Part shown: one piece after another, positions 1 to 8,414 of the stretch
Position numbering within the stretch: the first letter of the stretch is position 1
Layout: every line of letters starts with the position of its first letter
NCBI GenBank assembly: GCA_900540005.1
Contig: UQEM01000103.1
Span: 1 to 8,966 of the forward strand
Direction: 5' to 3'
Length of the DNA stretch: 8,966 bases
DNA from: an uncultured Ruminococcus sp.
GTDB taxonomy: Bacteria > Bacillota > Clostridia > Oscillospirales > Ruminococcaceae
Position numbers and translations under genes: made by a program
The notes under the pieces: generated by a model
What the model was told of the DNA's origin: nothing
Seen by the model: the letters and a program-made list of their open reading frames with translations, nothing else
Databases searched by the model: none

Positions 1-49
1 ATCTACACAAGGCTATTCGTCGGCAGCGTCAGATGTGTATAAGAGACAG
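1..49 (+). other. Untrimmed Illumina Nextera i5 adapter (artefact)
   Basis: Bases 17-49 match the Nextera Read 1 transposase adapter, ending in the 19-bp Tn5 mosaic end AGATGTGTATAAGAGACAG at 31-49. Bases 1-8 (ATCTACAC) are the end of the P5 primer. Bases 9-16 (AAGGCTAT) occupy the i5 index position, and I recall this as one of the Nextera XT v2 indices. The sequence is therefore library-derived, not genomic. Any protein read through it on the minus strand acquires the spurious tail CLLYTSDAADE, a known contaminant signature in assembled proteins. Confidence 0.97.
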
Positions 50-378
50 CCTGTATTCTCATAGTCCAATATACTTTTCATCGGACAATTAGGATACTTT
101 TCTTTTATTTTATTATCTATATATTCTACGCTGCGATGTTCAGGTTTAATGCCAAAAATTCGGCGATAACATATTTCTTTAGTGCCTTCTCTAATAATTT
201 TCATCAGCCACTCTTCTACTTCTTTCGTATTTTGAGGATTTTCAGAAGCATACTGTTCTATTTTTGAGATTAAATCAGATTTGTTACCATCTAATTTCAA
301 ATCGTGGTCTGACAAAAACTTTCTCATTATCGGAATTTGCAAATATTCCTCAGTATCGAAAAAACTTGGAATTGTCAT
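50..378 (-). CDS. SAP-domain-like small protein, 3' end missing
   Basis: About 110 genuine residues are present, and the C-terminus is lost at the contig edge. The apparent stop at 13-15 and the last 11 residues are adapter sequence. The start chosen is ATG at 376-378, preceded by GGAGG with an 11-base spacer. An upstream TTG at 394-396 overlaps that GGAGG and is less likely. Residues about 12-47 (LQIPIMRKFLSDHDLKLDG followed by NKSDLISKIEQYA) have the helix-turn-helix pattern of SAP domains, which bind DNA in eukaryotic and some bacterial proteins. The remainder is charged and unrecognised. A strong promoter lies upstream, and the gene is transcribed away from the conjugation operon. A nucleic-acid-binding or regulatory role is inference. 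The SAP call is by eye and moderately sure. Confidence 0.7.
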
Positions 379-431
379 TAGCGTTATATCCTCCAAAATT
401 TTAAGTATTCAAGTGAAACCTATTCTATTTT

Positions 432-460
432 ATTATAGCACAAAGTTGTGATTTATGCAA
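432..460 (-). promoter_or_regulatory. Sigma-70-type promoter of the SAP-domain gene
   Basis: On the minus strand TTGCAT (455-460) and a perfect TATAAT (432-437) are separated by exactly 17 bases. The -10 sits in TGTGCTATAATA. The ATG at 378 is about 54 bases downstream, leaving a short leader with the GGAGG ribosome binding site. Confidence 0.8.
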
Positions 461-500
461 TAAAAAATGAGAATTTTTTATTGGAGAATATTTTACTTGT

Positions 501-540
501 TTTTTTGACGAAACTTGACAACACTTGACTAAACTTGTCG
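501..540. repeat. Four phased 10-bp direct repeats (aaaCTTGACn)
   Basis: Consecutive decamers TTTTTTGACG, AAACTTGACA, ACACTTGACT and AAACTTGTCG share the core CTTGAC (first copy TTTGAC, last copy CTTGTC). The period is exactly 10 bp, one helical turn, so the cores lie on one face of the DNA. The array is 41 bp upstream of the -35 of the minus-strand promoter and 58 bp upstream of the first plus-strand start codon. That position suits a cooperative regulator binding site controlling one or both directions. The function is inference. No initiator gene is visible, so an iteron role cannot be supported. Confidence 0.6.
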
Positions 541-550
541 GATTTCACCA

Positions 551-564
551 TAGCAATTTTGCTA
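551..564. promoter_or_regulatory. Small dyad TAGCAA-TT-TTGCTA (possible operator)
   Basis: Perfect 6-bp inverted arms flank a 2-base centre, 34 bases upstream of the start of the plus-strand operon. It could be an operator or a weak RNA hairpin in the operon leader. I see no convincing sigma-70 promoter reading toward the operon in 500-585, so how the operon is started is unresolved. Confidence 0.35.
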
Positions 565-598
565 AACTGAAAATAGTAAGCGGGAAAGGAGTGAGCGT

Positions 599-844
599 AT
601 GACCTTATCGATCATTTCGCAGGACAGAAGCGTGTTCAACTATACCAATGCGGTTTCCTGTGTGACCTGCGGTGAGTACGATGATGGAAGCGGATACGGC
701 TTCATGGTCTATCTGAAAGGCGATACGGAAAACGGTATCGTGATTGCAGAGTATGACGATGCAGAAAAGTTTCATGCTGTCAGAAATGATTTTTCCAGAT
801 GGCTTCGTGAAAACATCGACGCAGTATTTGAGTTTCCGGAATGA
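599..844 (+). CDS. Hypothetical 81-aa protein at the head of the conjugation operon
   Basis: I do not recognise the family. It is a small acidic soluble protein with no signal peptide or membrane segment. A central Gly/Asp-rich stretch (residues about 25-33, CGEYDDGSG) is followed by alternating hydrophobic residues suggesting beta strands, then a helical tail (FSRWLRENIDAVFEF). The start is well supported by AAAGGAG at 585-591 with a 7-base spacer. Its stop overlaps the next start in ATGA (841-844), so it is translationally coupled to the PcfB-like gene and should belong to the transfer operon. An accessory role in conjugation is inference from context only. Confidence 0.8.
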   Translation: MTLSIISQDRSVFNYTNAVSCVTCGEYDDGSGYGFMVYLKGDTENGIVIAEYDDAEKFHAVRNDFSRWLRENIDAVFEFPE

Positions 845-1308
845 GTACAGACTTTGAAAAAGGCTTGCGAAAAACCATTGATCTGTCTGTGAAAAGCAAG
901 GTCTTTACAGCCGATGTTCTGAGATCAGCCATGCAGGATTTTCTTTCAGGAAAATCACAGAGAAAAGGAAAGGTTAGCATAAAACAGCTGTCGGAGCATT
1001 CCGGCAAGCTGGAAAATGTGGAGATCAAATGCATTGCGGACTTTCTGAGCGTGGCAAAGAAATATGACATTGACTATGCCGTCAAAAAAGAAGCAGGCAG
1101 CGATACTTTTCATGTTTTCTTTCAGGCAGGCAAAATGGAAGATTTCAGGAGGGCTTTTCAGGAGTTTGCAAGCAGAAAACAAGAGGAACTTCTCAACCCC
1201 CGTGCCGAGATTACCCGACAACAGATCAAAGATATGGCAAAGCAGGTTTCTCATGAGCCAAAGAAGAAAGAGAAAGTCCGTGAGAAGTCTAAGGAAATGA
1301 CGCATTAA
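841..1308 (+). CDS. PcfB / DUF3801-like conjugation accessory protein
   Basis: This 155-aa soluble protein resembles the PcfB (DUF3801) family. The features are a basic N-terminal helix region, a stretch at about residues 40-62 (KGKVSIKQLSEHSGKLENVEI) of the kind that precedes the domain core, and a central part (IADFLSVAKKYDIDYAVKK, then TFHVFFQAGKMEDFRRAF) typical of the family. The tail is very rich in Lys and Glu. In pCF10, PcfB is encoded next to the coupling ATPase PcfC and acts with it. The same order is seen here, with the coupling-protein gene starting 11 bases after this stop. The start overlaps the previous stop (ATGA), implying translational coupling. The family call rests on pattern and neighbourhood rather than alignment. 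Confidence 0.8.
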   Translation: MSTDFEKGLRKTIDLSVKSKVFTADVLRSAMQDFLSGKSQRKGKVSIKQLSEHSGKLENVEIKCIADFLSVAKKYDIDYAVKKEAGSDTFHVFFQAGKMEDFRRAFQEFASRKQEELLNPRAEITRQQIKDMAKQVSHEPKKKEKVREKSKEMTH

Positions 1309-1318
1309 GGTGGTCGGA

Positions 1319-2690
1319 ATGGATTCACGAAAGATAAAAAAACTCGTTCTCAATAACCTTGCTTATGTCATTTTCGGTTATGCCGGTAACATCATCAGCT
1401 TTTCGTTCAGAACGGCTGAGGGTAAGGACATTTCGGAAAAGATACTCCCTGCCCTGAACAATCTCGGCACAGCGTTTGCCCATATCATTCCATCTTTTCA
1501 CCCGGTTGATCTGCTGGTTGGAATTGCTGTTGGCGTTGTTATGAAATTTGTGATGAAAATGAGAGCAGCCAACAAAAAGAAGTTTCGGCAAGGCACAGAG
1601 TATGGCTCTGCCGTATGGGGTACGGAAAAAGATATTGCACCGTACATGGACTTCAAAGAGAAAGACAACAACGTCATTCTCACACAGACAGAGGGCTTGA
1701 CCATGGGAAAACCCTCTCACCCGAAGTACGCCAGAAACAAAAATATTCTGGTGATCGGCGGTTCCGGATCCGGTAAAACGAGATTCTTCGTAAAGCCGAA
1801 TCTCATGCAAATGCACAGTTCCTACATCGTGACAGACCCAAAAGGGACAGTACTGATCGAATGCGGAAAGATGCTGGAACGTGGCAGACCGTACAAGGAC
1901 GAAAAAGGCAATCTATCCTATCAGCCGTATCGGATCAAGGTGTTCAATACTATTGATTTTGGCAAGTCCATGCACTACAACCCCTTTGCCTACATCTCCA
2001 AAAATAACAGAGAAAAGGACATTCTGAAATTTGTGGGCGTTCTCATTAGGAATACGCAGAGTTCTCAGCAAAACGGCGGCGATGACTTCTGGGTAAAAGC
2101 AGAAAAGCTGCTTTACACTGCATATATCGCTATGATCTTTACGATCAATCCGCCGGAAGAACAGAACTTTGAAACGCTGATTGAAATGATCAATTCTTCG
2201 GAATGCCGTGAGGATGATGAAACATTTCAGAACGCGATCGACCGACTATTTGCGTTTATTGAATGCTGGATCAACGATGATTTTCCTAACGATGTAGAAA
2301 TCAGCAATGAATTTCAGGAAATGAAAGCAAATCAGCCGAACGAAGAACAAAAACGACTGGGTGCATTCGCCTGCAAGCAATATCACGCTTACAAACTTGC
2401 CGCAGGAAAAACTGCAAAGTCGATCCTCATTTCCTGTTCTACACGCTTAGCCCCCTTTGCCATTGATGAAGTCTTAGAAATCACAAGCTATGACGAACTT
2501 GGTCTGGACAAGCTGGGCGATGAACTGTCTGCACTCTTTGTTATCATCTCGGATACCGATGCAACATTCAATTTTCTGGTTGCGATCATGTACTCGCAGT
2601 TGTTCAATCTTTTATGCACAAAAGCGGACAATTCAGAGGGTGGCAAGCTGAACTACCATGTACGCTGTTTGTTAGACGAGTTCGCCAATA
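1319..2690 (+). CDS. Type IV coupling ATPase (VirD4/TraG/PcfC-like), exon 1
   Basis: N-terminal 457 codons plus one base of the T4SS coupling ATPase, which brings relaxase-bound DNA to the transfer channel at the inner membrane. Two hydrophobic segments (residues about 8-29 and 62-80) precede the cytoplasmic ATPase. The Walker A motif is GGSGSGKT at 147-154 (1757-1780). The Walker B motif is LLDEFAN with the acidic pair at 453-454. I chose ATG 1319-1321 because AAGGTGG (1307-1313) lies 5 bases upstream. A GTG at 1310 lies inside that ribosome binding site. A group II intron begins right after base 2690, so the unspliced frame runs only to a stop at 2726-2728. Joined to exon 2 at 5464 it gives a 638-aa protein, a normal length for the family. 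Confidence 0.93.
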
Positions 2691-3433
2691 GTGTGACACG
2701 TTCCGTACTGAAAAGGTACGGCACGTAACAAAAAGTAAATATAGTTACGTAGAACTATTATTCTGATGAGTCGAATGAAGGTGTAACGCCCAGAAAGGCT
2801 CACGTTAAAACTACGGACGGCTAAGCAGTGTGAAATGCAGATGTCGTAAGCCCGTGGAAGTCACACGAGAGCAGTCCTAACGGATAAAGCCGAGGAAAGC
2901 GTCACAGAGGTGTGATGTACTGCCTATAGTGCGGACGGCGGTGCAATATGGTTAGAATGGCTTAAAAAGCCCGACGAAAATCCGAGTGTACGGTTCTATA
3001 CGAATGACCGATAGAAATGTCGAGGTGCAAATTTGCACGCAAACGGGGTGGAGTAAAAGTTGTTAGTATGAAACTCCCTATACTGTTACAGGCAGTAAGT
3101 ACCGTAAGGTATGTTTGCAGGACTAAAGGATTGACCTAAGTTGCACCAATGCTAAGAATAATGGAACGTGGAAAGCAGTCCGACCAGTGGAGTTCACAAT
3201 CCGATACTGATTTCAGACGAAAGCGGTTATGCCGTATAAGCTGATTAAGGACTGTGAGAGTAGTGCCACAGTACCGATGAAGCCGTGATAATAAGCGGTG
3301 AAGGGATAGGCACAAGTCGTAAAAATCAAAATTTAATATGTATGCGTAGTAATCACAAAGTGATTTCATAGCTTCGAGTAAGAATGATAACTAAAGTTAT
3401 CCAGAAAAAGCACGCTGAAAGGCGGTGGTTACT
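2691..3433 (+). ncRNA. Group II intron 5' ribozyme part (domains I-III and start of IV)
   Basis: The 743 bases before the intron protein contain no convincing gene and are structured RNA. Near the 5' end CCGTAC (2703-2708) pairs perfectly with GTACGG (2716-2721). A perfect 14-bp palindrome, GTGCAAATTTGCAC, sits at 3025-3038. The stretch is GC-richer and full of short complementary blocks, as expected for domains I to III. I did not map individual domain borders. Domain IV must include the ribosome binding site and coding region that follow. Confidence 0.85.
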
Positions 3434-5323
3434 ATGACAAAGGAAACTGTAAACAAATCAGAGAAAAATATGTATAGGTACGGCTTGCAGGAAAAGTTAT
3501 ACGGAATGTATGAACAGAGCAAGCAGGGCAAGTGCTTTAAACATCTTATGAAACTCATAGTTTCGGAGGAGAATATTGTGCTTGCGTACCGAAATATCTG
3601 CAAAAGCAAAGGCAGCTTTACTGCCGGAGTTGACGGAAAAATCATTACGGATATTCAAAAGTATCCAATTCAGACTGTAGTCCAAAAGGTCAGAAACAAG
3701 CTGAATTACTATCAGCCGAAAAAAGTTCTCCGTACCTACATTGATAAGGGCAACGGAAAACAACGTCCTCTCGGTATTCCGAGTATATGGGACAGGCTGA
3801 TACAGCAATGCGTATTACAAATATTAGAGCCGATATGTGAAGCTAAATTCCACGAACGCAGTAATGGGTTCAGACCATACAGGTCAGCCCAAAATGCAGT
3901 GGCACAATGCTACAAAATGATACAGCTTCAAAATCTACACTATGTTGTGGATATTGATATTAAAGGCTTCTTTGACAACATAAATCACGCAAAGCTGATA
4001 CGGCAAATATGGGCAATGGGCATACAGGATTTGAAAGTATTAGCAATTATCAAAGCAATGTTAAAAGCGGATATTCTGTTTAATGACATTGTAATATCTC
4101 CCGAAACAGGAACACCACAGGGCGGTATTTTATCACCACTGTTATCCAATATCGTTCTGAATGAACTGGATTGGTGGGTGGCAAGTCAGTGGGAAACCAT
4201 TCCTACACGGACAAACCGAGAATACAGCAAAACCGATAAAAAAGGCAATGTTGTAATTGACAGGTCACAGAAATGGAGTATGCTTCGGGAGAAAAGCAAG
4301 CTGAAAGAAATATATATTGTAAGATATGCAGATGATTTCAAAATCTTCTGCCGTGATTACGGTACAGCAAAGAAAACCTATACAGCAGTTGTAAAATGGC
4401 TGAAAGAACGGCTTTCATTGGAAATCAGTGAGGAAAAATCGGGAATTACAAATCTTAAAAAGAACTATATGGAATTTCTCGGCATCAAAATCCGTGCTGT
4501 TTCCAAAAGCGGAAAATATGCTGTAAGGTCACATATGACTGATAAGGCGAAAGAAAAAGCGAAAAAGAAAGCCGCAGAGAGTATTAAGCGTATTCTGAAC
4601 CACAATGACCAGAAATCTATTGATAAAAATATAAGTCTGCATAACTCTTTGGTAAGCGGACTGCATAACTACTACAAAACGGCTACTCACATAAGTGCTG
4701 ATTTTGCGGAAATAGGTTATCCGATACAAAAGAAACTGAATGGAGCAAATCACAACAACAAAGGGTGTCAGGTAGATAAATCGGGAGAGATACGGTCAAG
4801 GTTCATAGCTGAAAACTACGGTAAATCAAGCCAAATGAGGTGGATAGGCGGACGACCGCTGATACCGATAGCATATGTACAGCACGATTATCCGAAATAC
4901 AAGCGGAGAGAGGTAAACAAGTATGTTCTGAAAAATTATGAGGAACATCAAGTGCCGAACTCTGTAAATTTTGAGGTTATCAGATACCTTATGGAAAATG
5001 CGTACAAATGGGAAAGCATTGAATTTGCTGACAATATGCTCTCAAGGTATATTGCACAAAAAGGAAATTGTGCGATAACGCATAAGCCCTTGTATCTTCA
5101 CAATATGGAATGTCATCATATCAAGCCGAGGCTTGGCGGACGTGCAGAAAACAACAGCTACAGCAATCTCATAATTTTATGCACAGAAGCACACAGGCTT
5201 GTAACAGCAACCAATGAAACGACGATACGCAAATATGTGCAAATGCTGAAATTAAACGAAAAACAGCTTGCAAAACTTAATAAACTCCGTAAATATGCAG
5301 ATTTACAGCCAATAGAAATTTGA
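3434..5323 (+). CDS. ltrA: Group II intron reverse transcriptase/maturase with HNH endonuclease
   Basis: This 629-aa protein assists splicing of its own intron RNA, then nicks the DNA target and copies the intron by target-primed reverse transcription. The symbol is by analogy to LtrA. Fingers/palm motifs include YVVDIDIKGFFDNI (about 170-183, with the motif A Asp), GTPQGG at 226-231 and the catalytic YADD at 298-301. A basic maturase (X) region follows at about 350-480, including a Lys-rich block near 370-385. The C-terminal endonuclease has C546, CHH at 560-562, N578, C583 and H587, an HNH pattern. I chose ATG 3434 with GGTGG at 3424-3428. A GTG at 3425 overlaps this ribosome binding site. 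No frameshift or lost catalytic residue is visible, and the length is slightly above LtrA (599 aa). Confidence 0.95.
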   Translation: MTKETVNKSEKNMYRYGLQEKLYGMYEQSKQGKCFKHLMKLIVSEENIVLAYRNICKSKGSFTAGVDGKIITDIQKYPIQTVVQKVRNKLNYYQPKKVLRTYIDKGNGKQRPLGIPSIWDRLIQQCVLQILEPICEAKFHERSNGFRPYRSAQNAVAQCYKMIQLQNLHYVVDIDIKGFFDNINHAKLIRQIWAMGIQDLKVLAIIKAMLKADILFNDIVISPETGTPQGGILSPLLSNIVLNELDWWVASQWETIPTRTNREYSKTDKKGNVVIDRSQKWSMLREKSKLKEIYIVRYADDFKIFCRDYGTAKKTYTAVVKWLKERLSLEISEEKSGITNLKKNYMEFLGIKIRAVSKSGKYAVRSHMTDKAKEKAKKKAAESIKRILNHNDQKSIDKNISLHNSLVSGLHNYYKTATHISADFAEIGYPIQKKLNGANHNNKGCQVDKSGEIRSRFIAENYGKSSQMRWIGGRPLIPIAYVQHDYPKYKRREVNKYVLKNYEEHQVPNSVNFEVIRYLMENAYKWESIEFADNMLSRYIAQKGNCAITHKPLYLHNMECHHIKPRLGGRAENNSYSNLIILCTEAHRLVTATNETTIRKYVQMLKLNEKQLAKLNKLRKYADLQPIEI

Positions 5324-5380
5324 TTTAATGAAACAGTAAACAAGACTACGTATGCACTAAAAACTTGATTATACGATGGA

Positions 5381-5461
5381 ACGCCGTATGACGGGAAACT
5401 GTCACGTACGGTGTGGAGCGGGGGAAAATTCGGAGATGATTTCAAAGAATTACCTATCGCT
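5381..5461 (+). ncRNA. Group II intron domains V and VI
   Basis: Domain V is 5381-5414, exactly 34 nucleotides. The lower stem ACGCCGT (5381-5387) pairs with ACGGTGT (5408-5414). A 2-nt bulge (C5405-G5406) follows. The upper stem TGACGG (5389-5394) pairs with CTGTCA (5399-5404) and is closed by a GAAA tetraloop (5395-5398). The catalytic triad position reads CGC at 5382-5384. Domain VI runs from 5417. AGCGG (5417-5421) pairs with TCGCT (5457-5461), leaving A5456 bulged next to GGG/CCT pairs. A5456 is the predicted branch-point adenosine, 8th nucleotide from the intron end. Confidence 0.93.
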
Positions 5462-5463
5462 AT

Positions 5464-6008
5464 TCGGCGAAATACCACAGTTTGAAAAGCTGATTGCCAC
5501 GATCCGAAGCCGTGAAATATCGGCAAGTATTATCTTGCAGGCAAAATCTCAGCTAAAGGCAATTTACAAAGACAATGCGGATACCATTGAGGGCAACTGC
5601 GATACCACCCTGTTTCTTGGAGGCAAGGAGAAATCCACTCTCAAGGAAATATCGGAATCGCTTGGAAAAGAAACGATCGACAGTTTTAACACCTCCAACA
5701 CGAGAGGTCAGTCTGAAAGCTATGGGCTGAATTATCAGAAACTTGGCAAAGAATTAAAGTCGCAGGACGAATTAGCCGTCATGGACGGCGGCAAATGTAT
5801 CTTACAGCTGAGAGGTGTTCGTCCGTTCTTCTCAGATAAGTTTGATATTACAAAACATAAGCACTATCACCTTTTGCTGGACGATAATCCGAAAGCGAAA
5901 TTTGACATTGCAGCCTTTGTCGGAAAACGGGAAAAACGTTATCTGACACTGAAAAGCACCACAAAGGTAGATGTGTACGAAACGGACGAAAACGAAGATC
6001 TTGCCTGA
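5464..6008 (+). CDS. Type IV coupling ATPase (VirD4/TraG/PcfC-like), exon 2
   Basis: The C-terminal 180 codons, plus the two bases completing Ile458, of the gene begun at 1319. The first residues after the junction, GEIPQFEKLIATIRSREIS, continue the Walker B region. ILQAKSQLKAIYKDNADTI and CDTTLFLGGKE follow, all highly conserved in TraG/VirD4-type ATPases and part of the nucleotide-binding core. The tail is charged. Translation of this part depends on splicing. An open frame starting inside the intron at 5376 exists, but its first 30 codons are domain V/VI RNA rather than protein. The next gene begins 98 bases downstream, consistent with the same operon. Confidence 0.93.
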
Positions 6009-6106
6009 AAGCAGCGAATACCGAAGAAAAACCACAGCATAGACATAGCTTTTTGATTTCTGTTTTCAGCAACAGATAAATACTTATACAGAATGGAGAA
6101 ATTACA

Positions 6107-6424
6107 ATGAAAAATGTAAATGTCATGACAGCAGTTTCTGATGCTGCGGTCGAAAGCACAAAGCCAAAGCATAAGTGGCTTGCCAAAGGAAGCCGCTTCG
6201 CAAAGAAAGCAATCCTCACTGCAACAGTAATGTCCTCTATGGCTGCGATGTGTACCACACAGGCTTTTGCTGCTACCGGTGAAGTGGATACTTCTTCTTT
6301 CATCAGTACGGCTTGCACTGTACTCAAGTCCGTGATCTGCCTGATCGGTGCAGGTGTCGGTGTCTGGGGTGTTGTCAACCTCCTTGAAGGTTACGGTAAC
6401 GATAACCCCGGTGCGAAAGTATAA
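6107..6424 (+). CDS. Maff2-family/VirB2-like pilin-type protein, truncated by insertion
   Basis: 105 aa remain. GGAG at 6095-6098 lies 8 bases before the ATG. A basic N-terminus and hydrophobic segment (residues about 35-55) end in AFA-A, a good signal peptidase I site after residue 55. One transmembrane segment follows (71-93, VLKSVICLIGAGVGVWGVV), then LLEGYGNDNPGAK, the hallmark of the Maff2 family, which accompanies conjugation genes in Firmicutes elements. Known relatives continue past GAK with a Ser-Gln-Gly/Lys-Gln-Leu-type stretch and a second hydrophobic segment. Here the frame reads V-stop at once, exactly where a serine-recombinase element begins. The shape (signal peptide plus two hydrophobic segments) suggests a VirB2/TrbC-like pilin, which is inference. 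The truncated protein is probably non-functional. The 98 bases before it hold no other gene. Confidence 0.85.
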   Translation: MKNVNVMTAVSDAAVESTKPKHKWLAKGSRFAKKAILTATVMSSMAAMCTTQAFAATGEVDTSSFISTACTVLKSVICLIGAGVGVWGVVNLLEGYGNDNPGAKV

Positions 6425-6456
6425 TAGTGATATAGAAGTTTTTCTTCTCTTAATGC

Positions 6457-8137
<1,681 letters not shown>

Positions 8138-8142
8138 TTATT

Positions 8143-8171
8143 ATTATAGCGCACTGCACTGCTGATTGCAA
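8143..8171 (-). promoter_or_regulatory. Promoter of the serine recombinase gene
   Basis: On the minus strand TTGCAA (8166-8171) and TATAAT (8143-8148) are 17 bases apart. The -10 context is TGCGCTATAATA. The recombinase ATG is about 42 bases downstream. The promoter lies in the gap after the tnpW stop, so the recombinase can be transcribed on its own as well as by read-through. Confidence 0.8.
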
Positions 8172-8181
8172 TACAGTTGCA
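8167..8181. promoter_or_regulatory. Dyad TGCAA-N5-TTGCA over the recombinase -35 (possible operator)
   Basis: Perfect 5-bp arms (8167-8171 and 8177-8181) cover the -35 hexamer and the bases just upstream. Two copies of the related GCACTGCACTGC sequence lie at 8151-8162 in the spacer. A repressor bound here would block the recombinase promoter. No bound protein is known to me, so the role is inference. Confidence 0.4.
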
Positions 8182-8189
8182 CTAAAAAT

Positions 8190-8372
8190 TTACACAGCCT
8201 GCAATTCACAGTCCTGTTGGCTTTCACTGAGGAAGCTTTCACATTCACGAATGATAAGTCTTTTCAGAATATCGGAAAGACTTTCCTGAAAATCAGGATT
8301 GAATATTGTTTTTACCATATAGGTTGTGTGTCCGATTTTGTATTCAGTATACGTCGTACTTTCTTTGTTCAT
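8190..8372 (-). CDS. TnpW-family transposon protein
   Basis: 60-aa small protein of the type annotated as TnpW in Tn4451-like elements. The N-terminal half (YTEYKIGHTTYMVKTIFNP) shows the family's pattern of a short Ile-Gly strand pair followed by Tyr-x-Val. The C-terminal half is helical and charged (SLSDILKRLIIRECE). Its function is not established. It regularly accompanies TnpX-type recombinases, which matches its position directly upstream of the recombinase gene on the same strand. The start ATG at 8372 has AAGGAG about 11 bases upstream. The preceding gene ends about 42 bases away, so the two are likely co-transcribed. Confidence 0.8.
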   Translation of the reverse strand: MNKESTTYTEYKIGHTTYMVKTIFNPDFQESLSDILKRLIIRECESFLSESQQDCELQAV

Positions 8373-8414
8373 AGCGAATTTTTCTCCTTTATCTGAGGGT
8401 TTCGCTTTCTCTGT

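Larger units (their letters stand above)
2691..5463 (+). mobile_element. Complete group II intron in the coupling-protein gene
   Basis: The intron is 2773 bp and in the same orientation as its host gene. The 5' end GTGTG at 2691 fits the GUGYG consensus, and the 3' end ..CTAT at 5463 fits the AY consensus. Domain V is a full 34-nt hairpin with a GAAA tetraloop. Domain VI has a bulged adenosine 8 nucleotides from the end. The open reading frame in domain IV encodes a reverse transcriptase/maturase/HNH protein with an intact YADD. Splicing joins A2690 to TC5464-5465 as ATC (Ile) and restores DEFAN-IGEIPQF. All recognisable parts are intact, so the intron is probably able to splice and move. I could not fix the EBS1/IBS1 pairing by eye, and the class is not assigned. 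Confidence 0.95.

Noticed and set aside
501..540. CRISPR array or plasmid iterons
   Set aside because: The repeat unit is 10 bp with no spacers, and no Cas or replication initiator gene is present.
955..1816. Minus-strand open frames under the PcfB-like and coupling-protein genes
   Set aside because: They are antisense shadows of conserved coding sequence, without ribosome binding sites or recognisable content.
2752..2756. GAACT as EBS2 pairing with AGTTC of exon 1
   Set aside because: The complement is only five bases and lies unusually close to the intron 5' end, and no matching EBS1 was found, so I do not annotate it.
2761..2780. Hammerhead ribozyme-like core (CTGATGAG...GAA)
   Set aside because: The CTGATGAG is followed by GAATGAA rather than a stem-flanked GAAA, and it lies in the expected domain I of the intron; no hammerhead stems fit.
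2691..5463. Coupling ATPase as a frameshifted or broken pseudogene with two fragments
   Set aside because: The break coincides exactly with group II intron ends, and splicing gives a perfect conserved frame, so the gene is interrupted but restorable.
5848..6378. Minus-strand 176-codon open frame across the end of the coupling gene and the Maff2 gene
   Set aside because: It is antisense to two well-supported genes and its translation has no recognisable motif.
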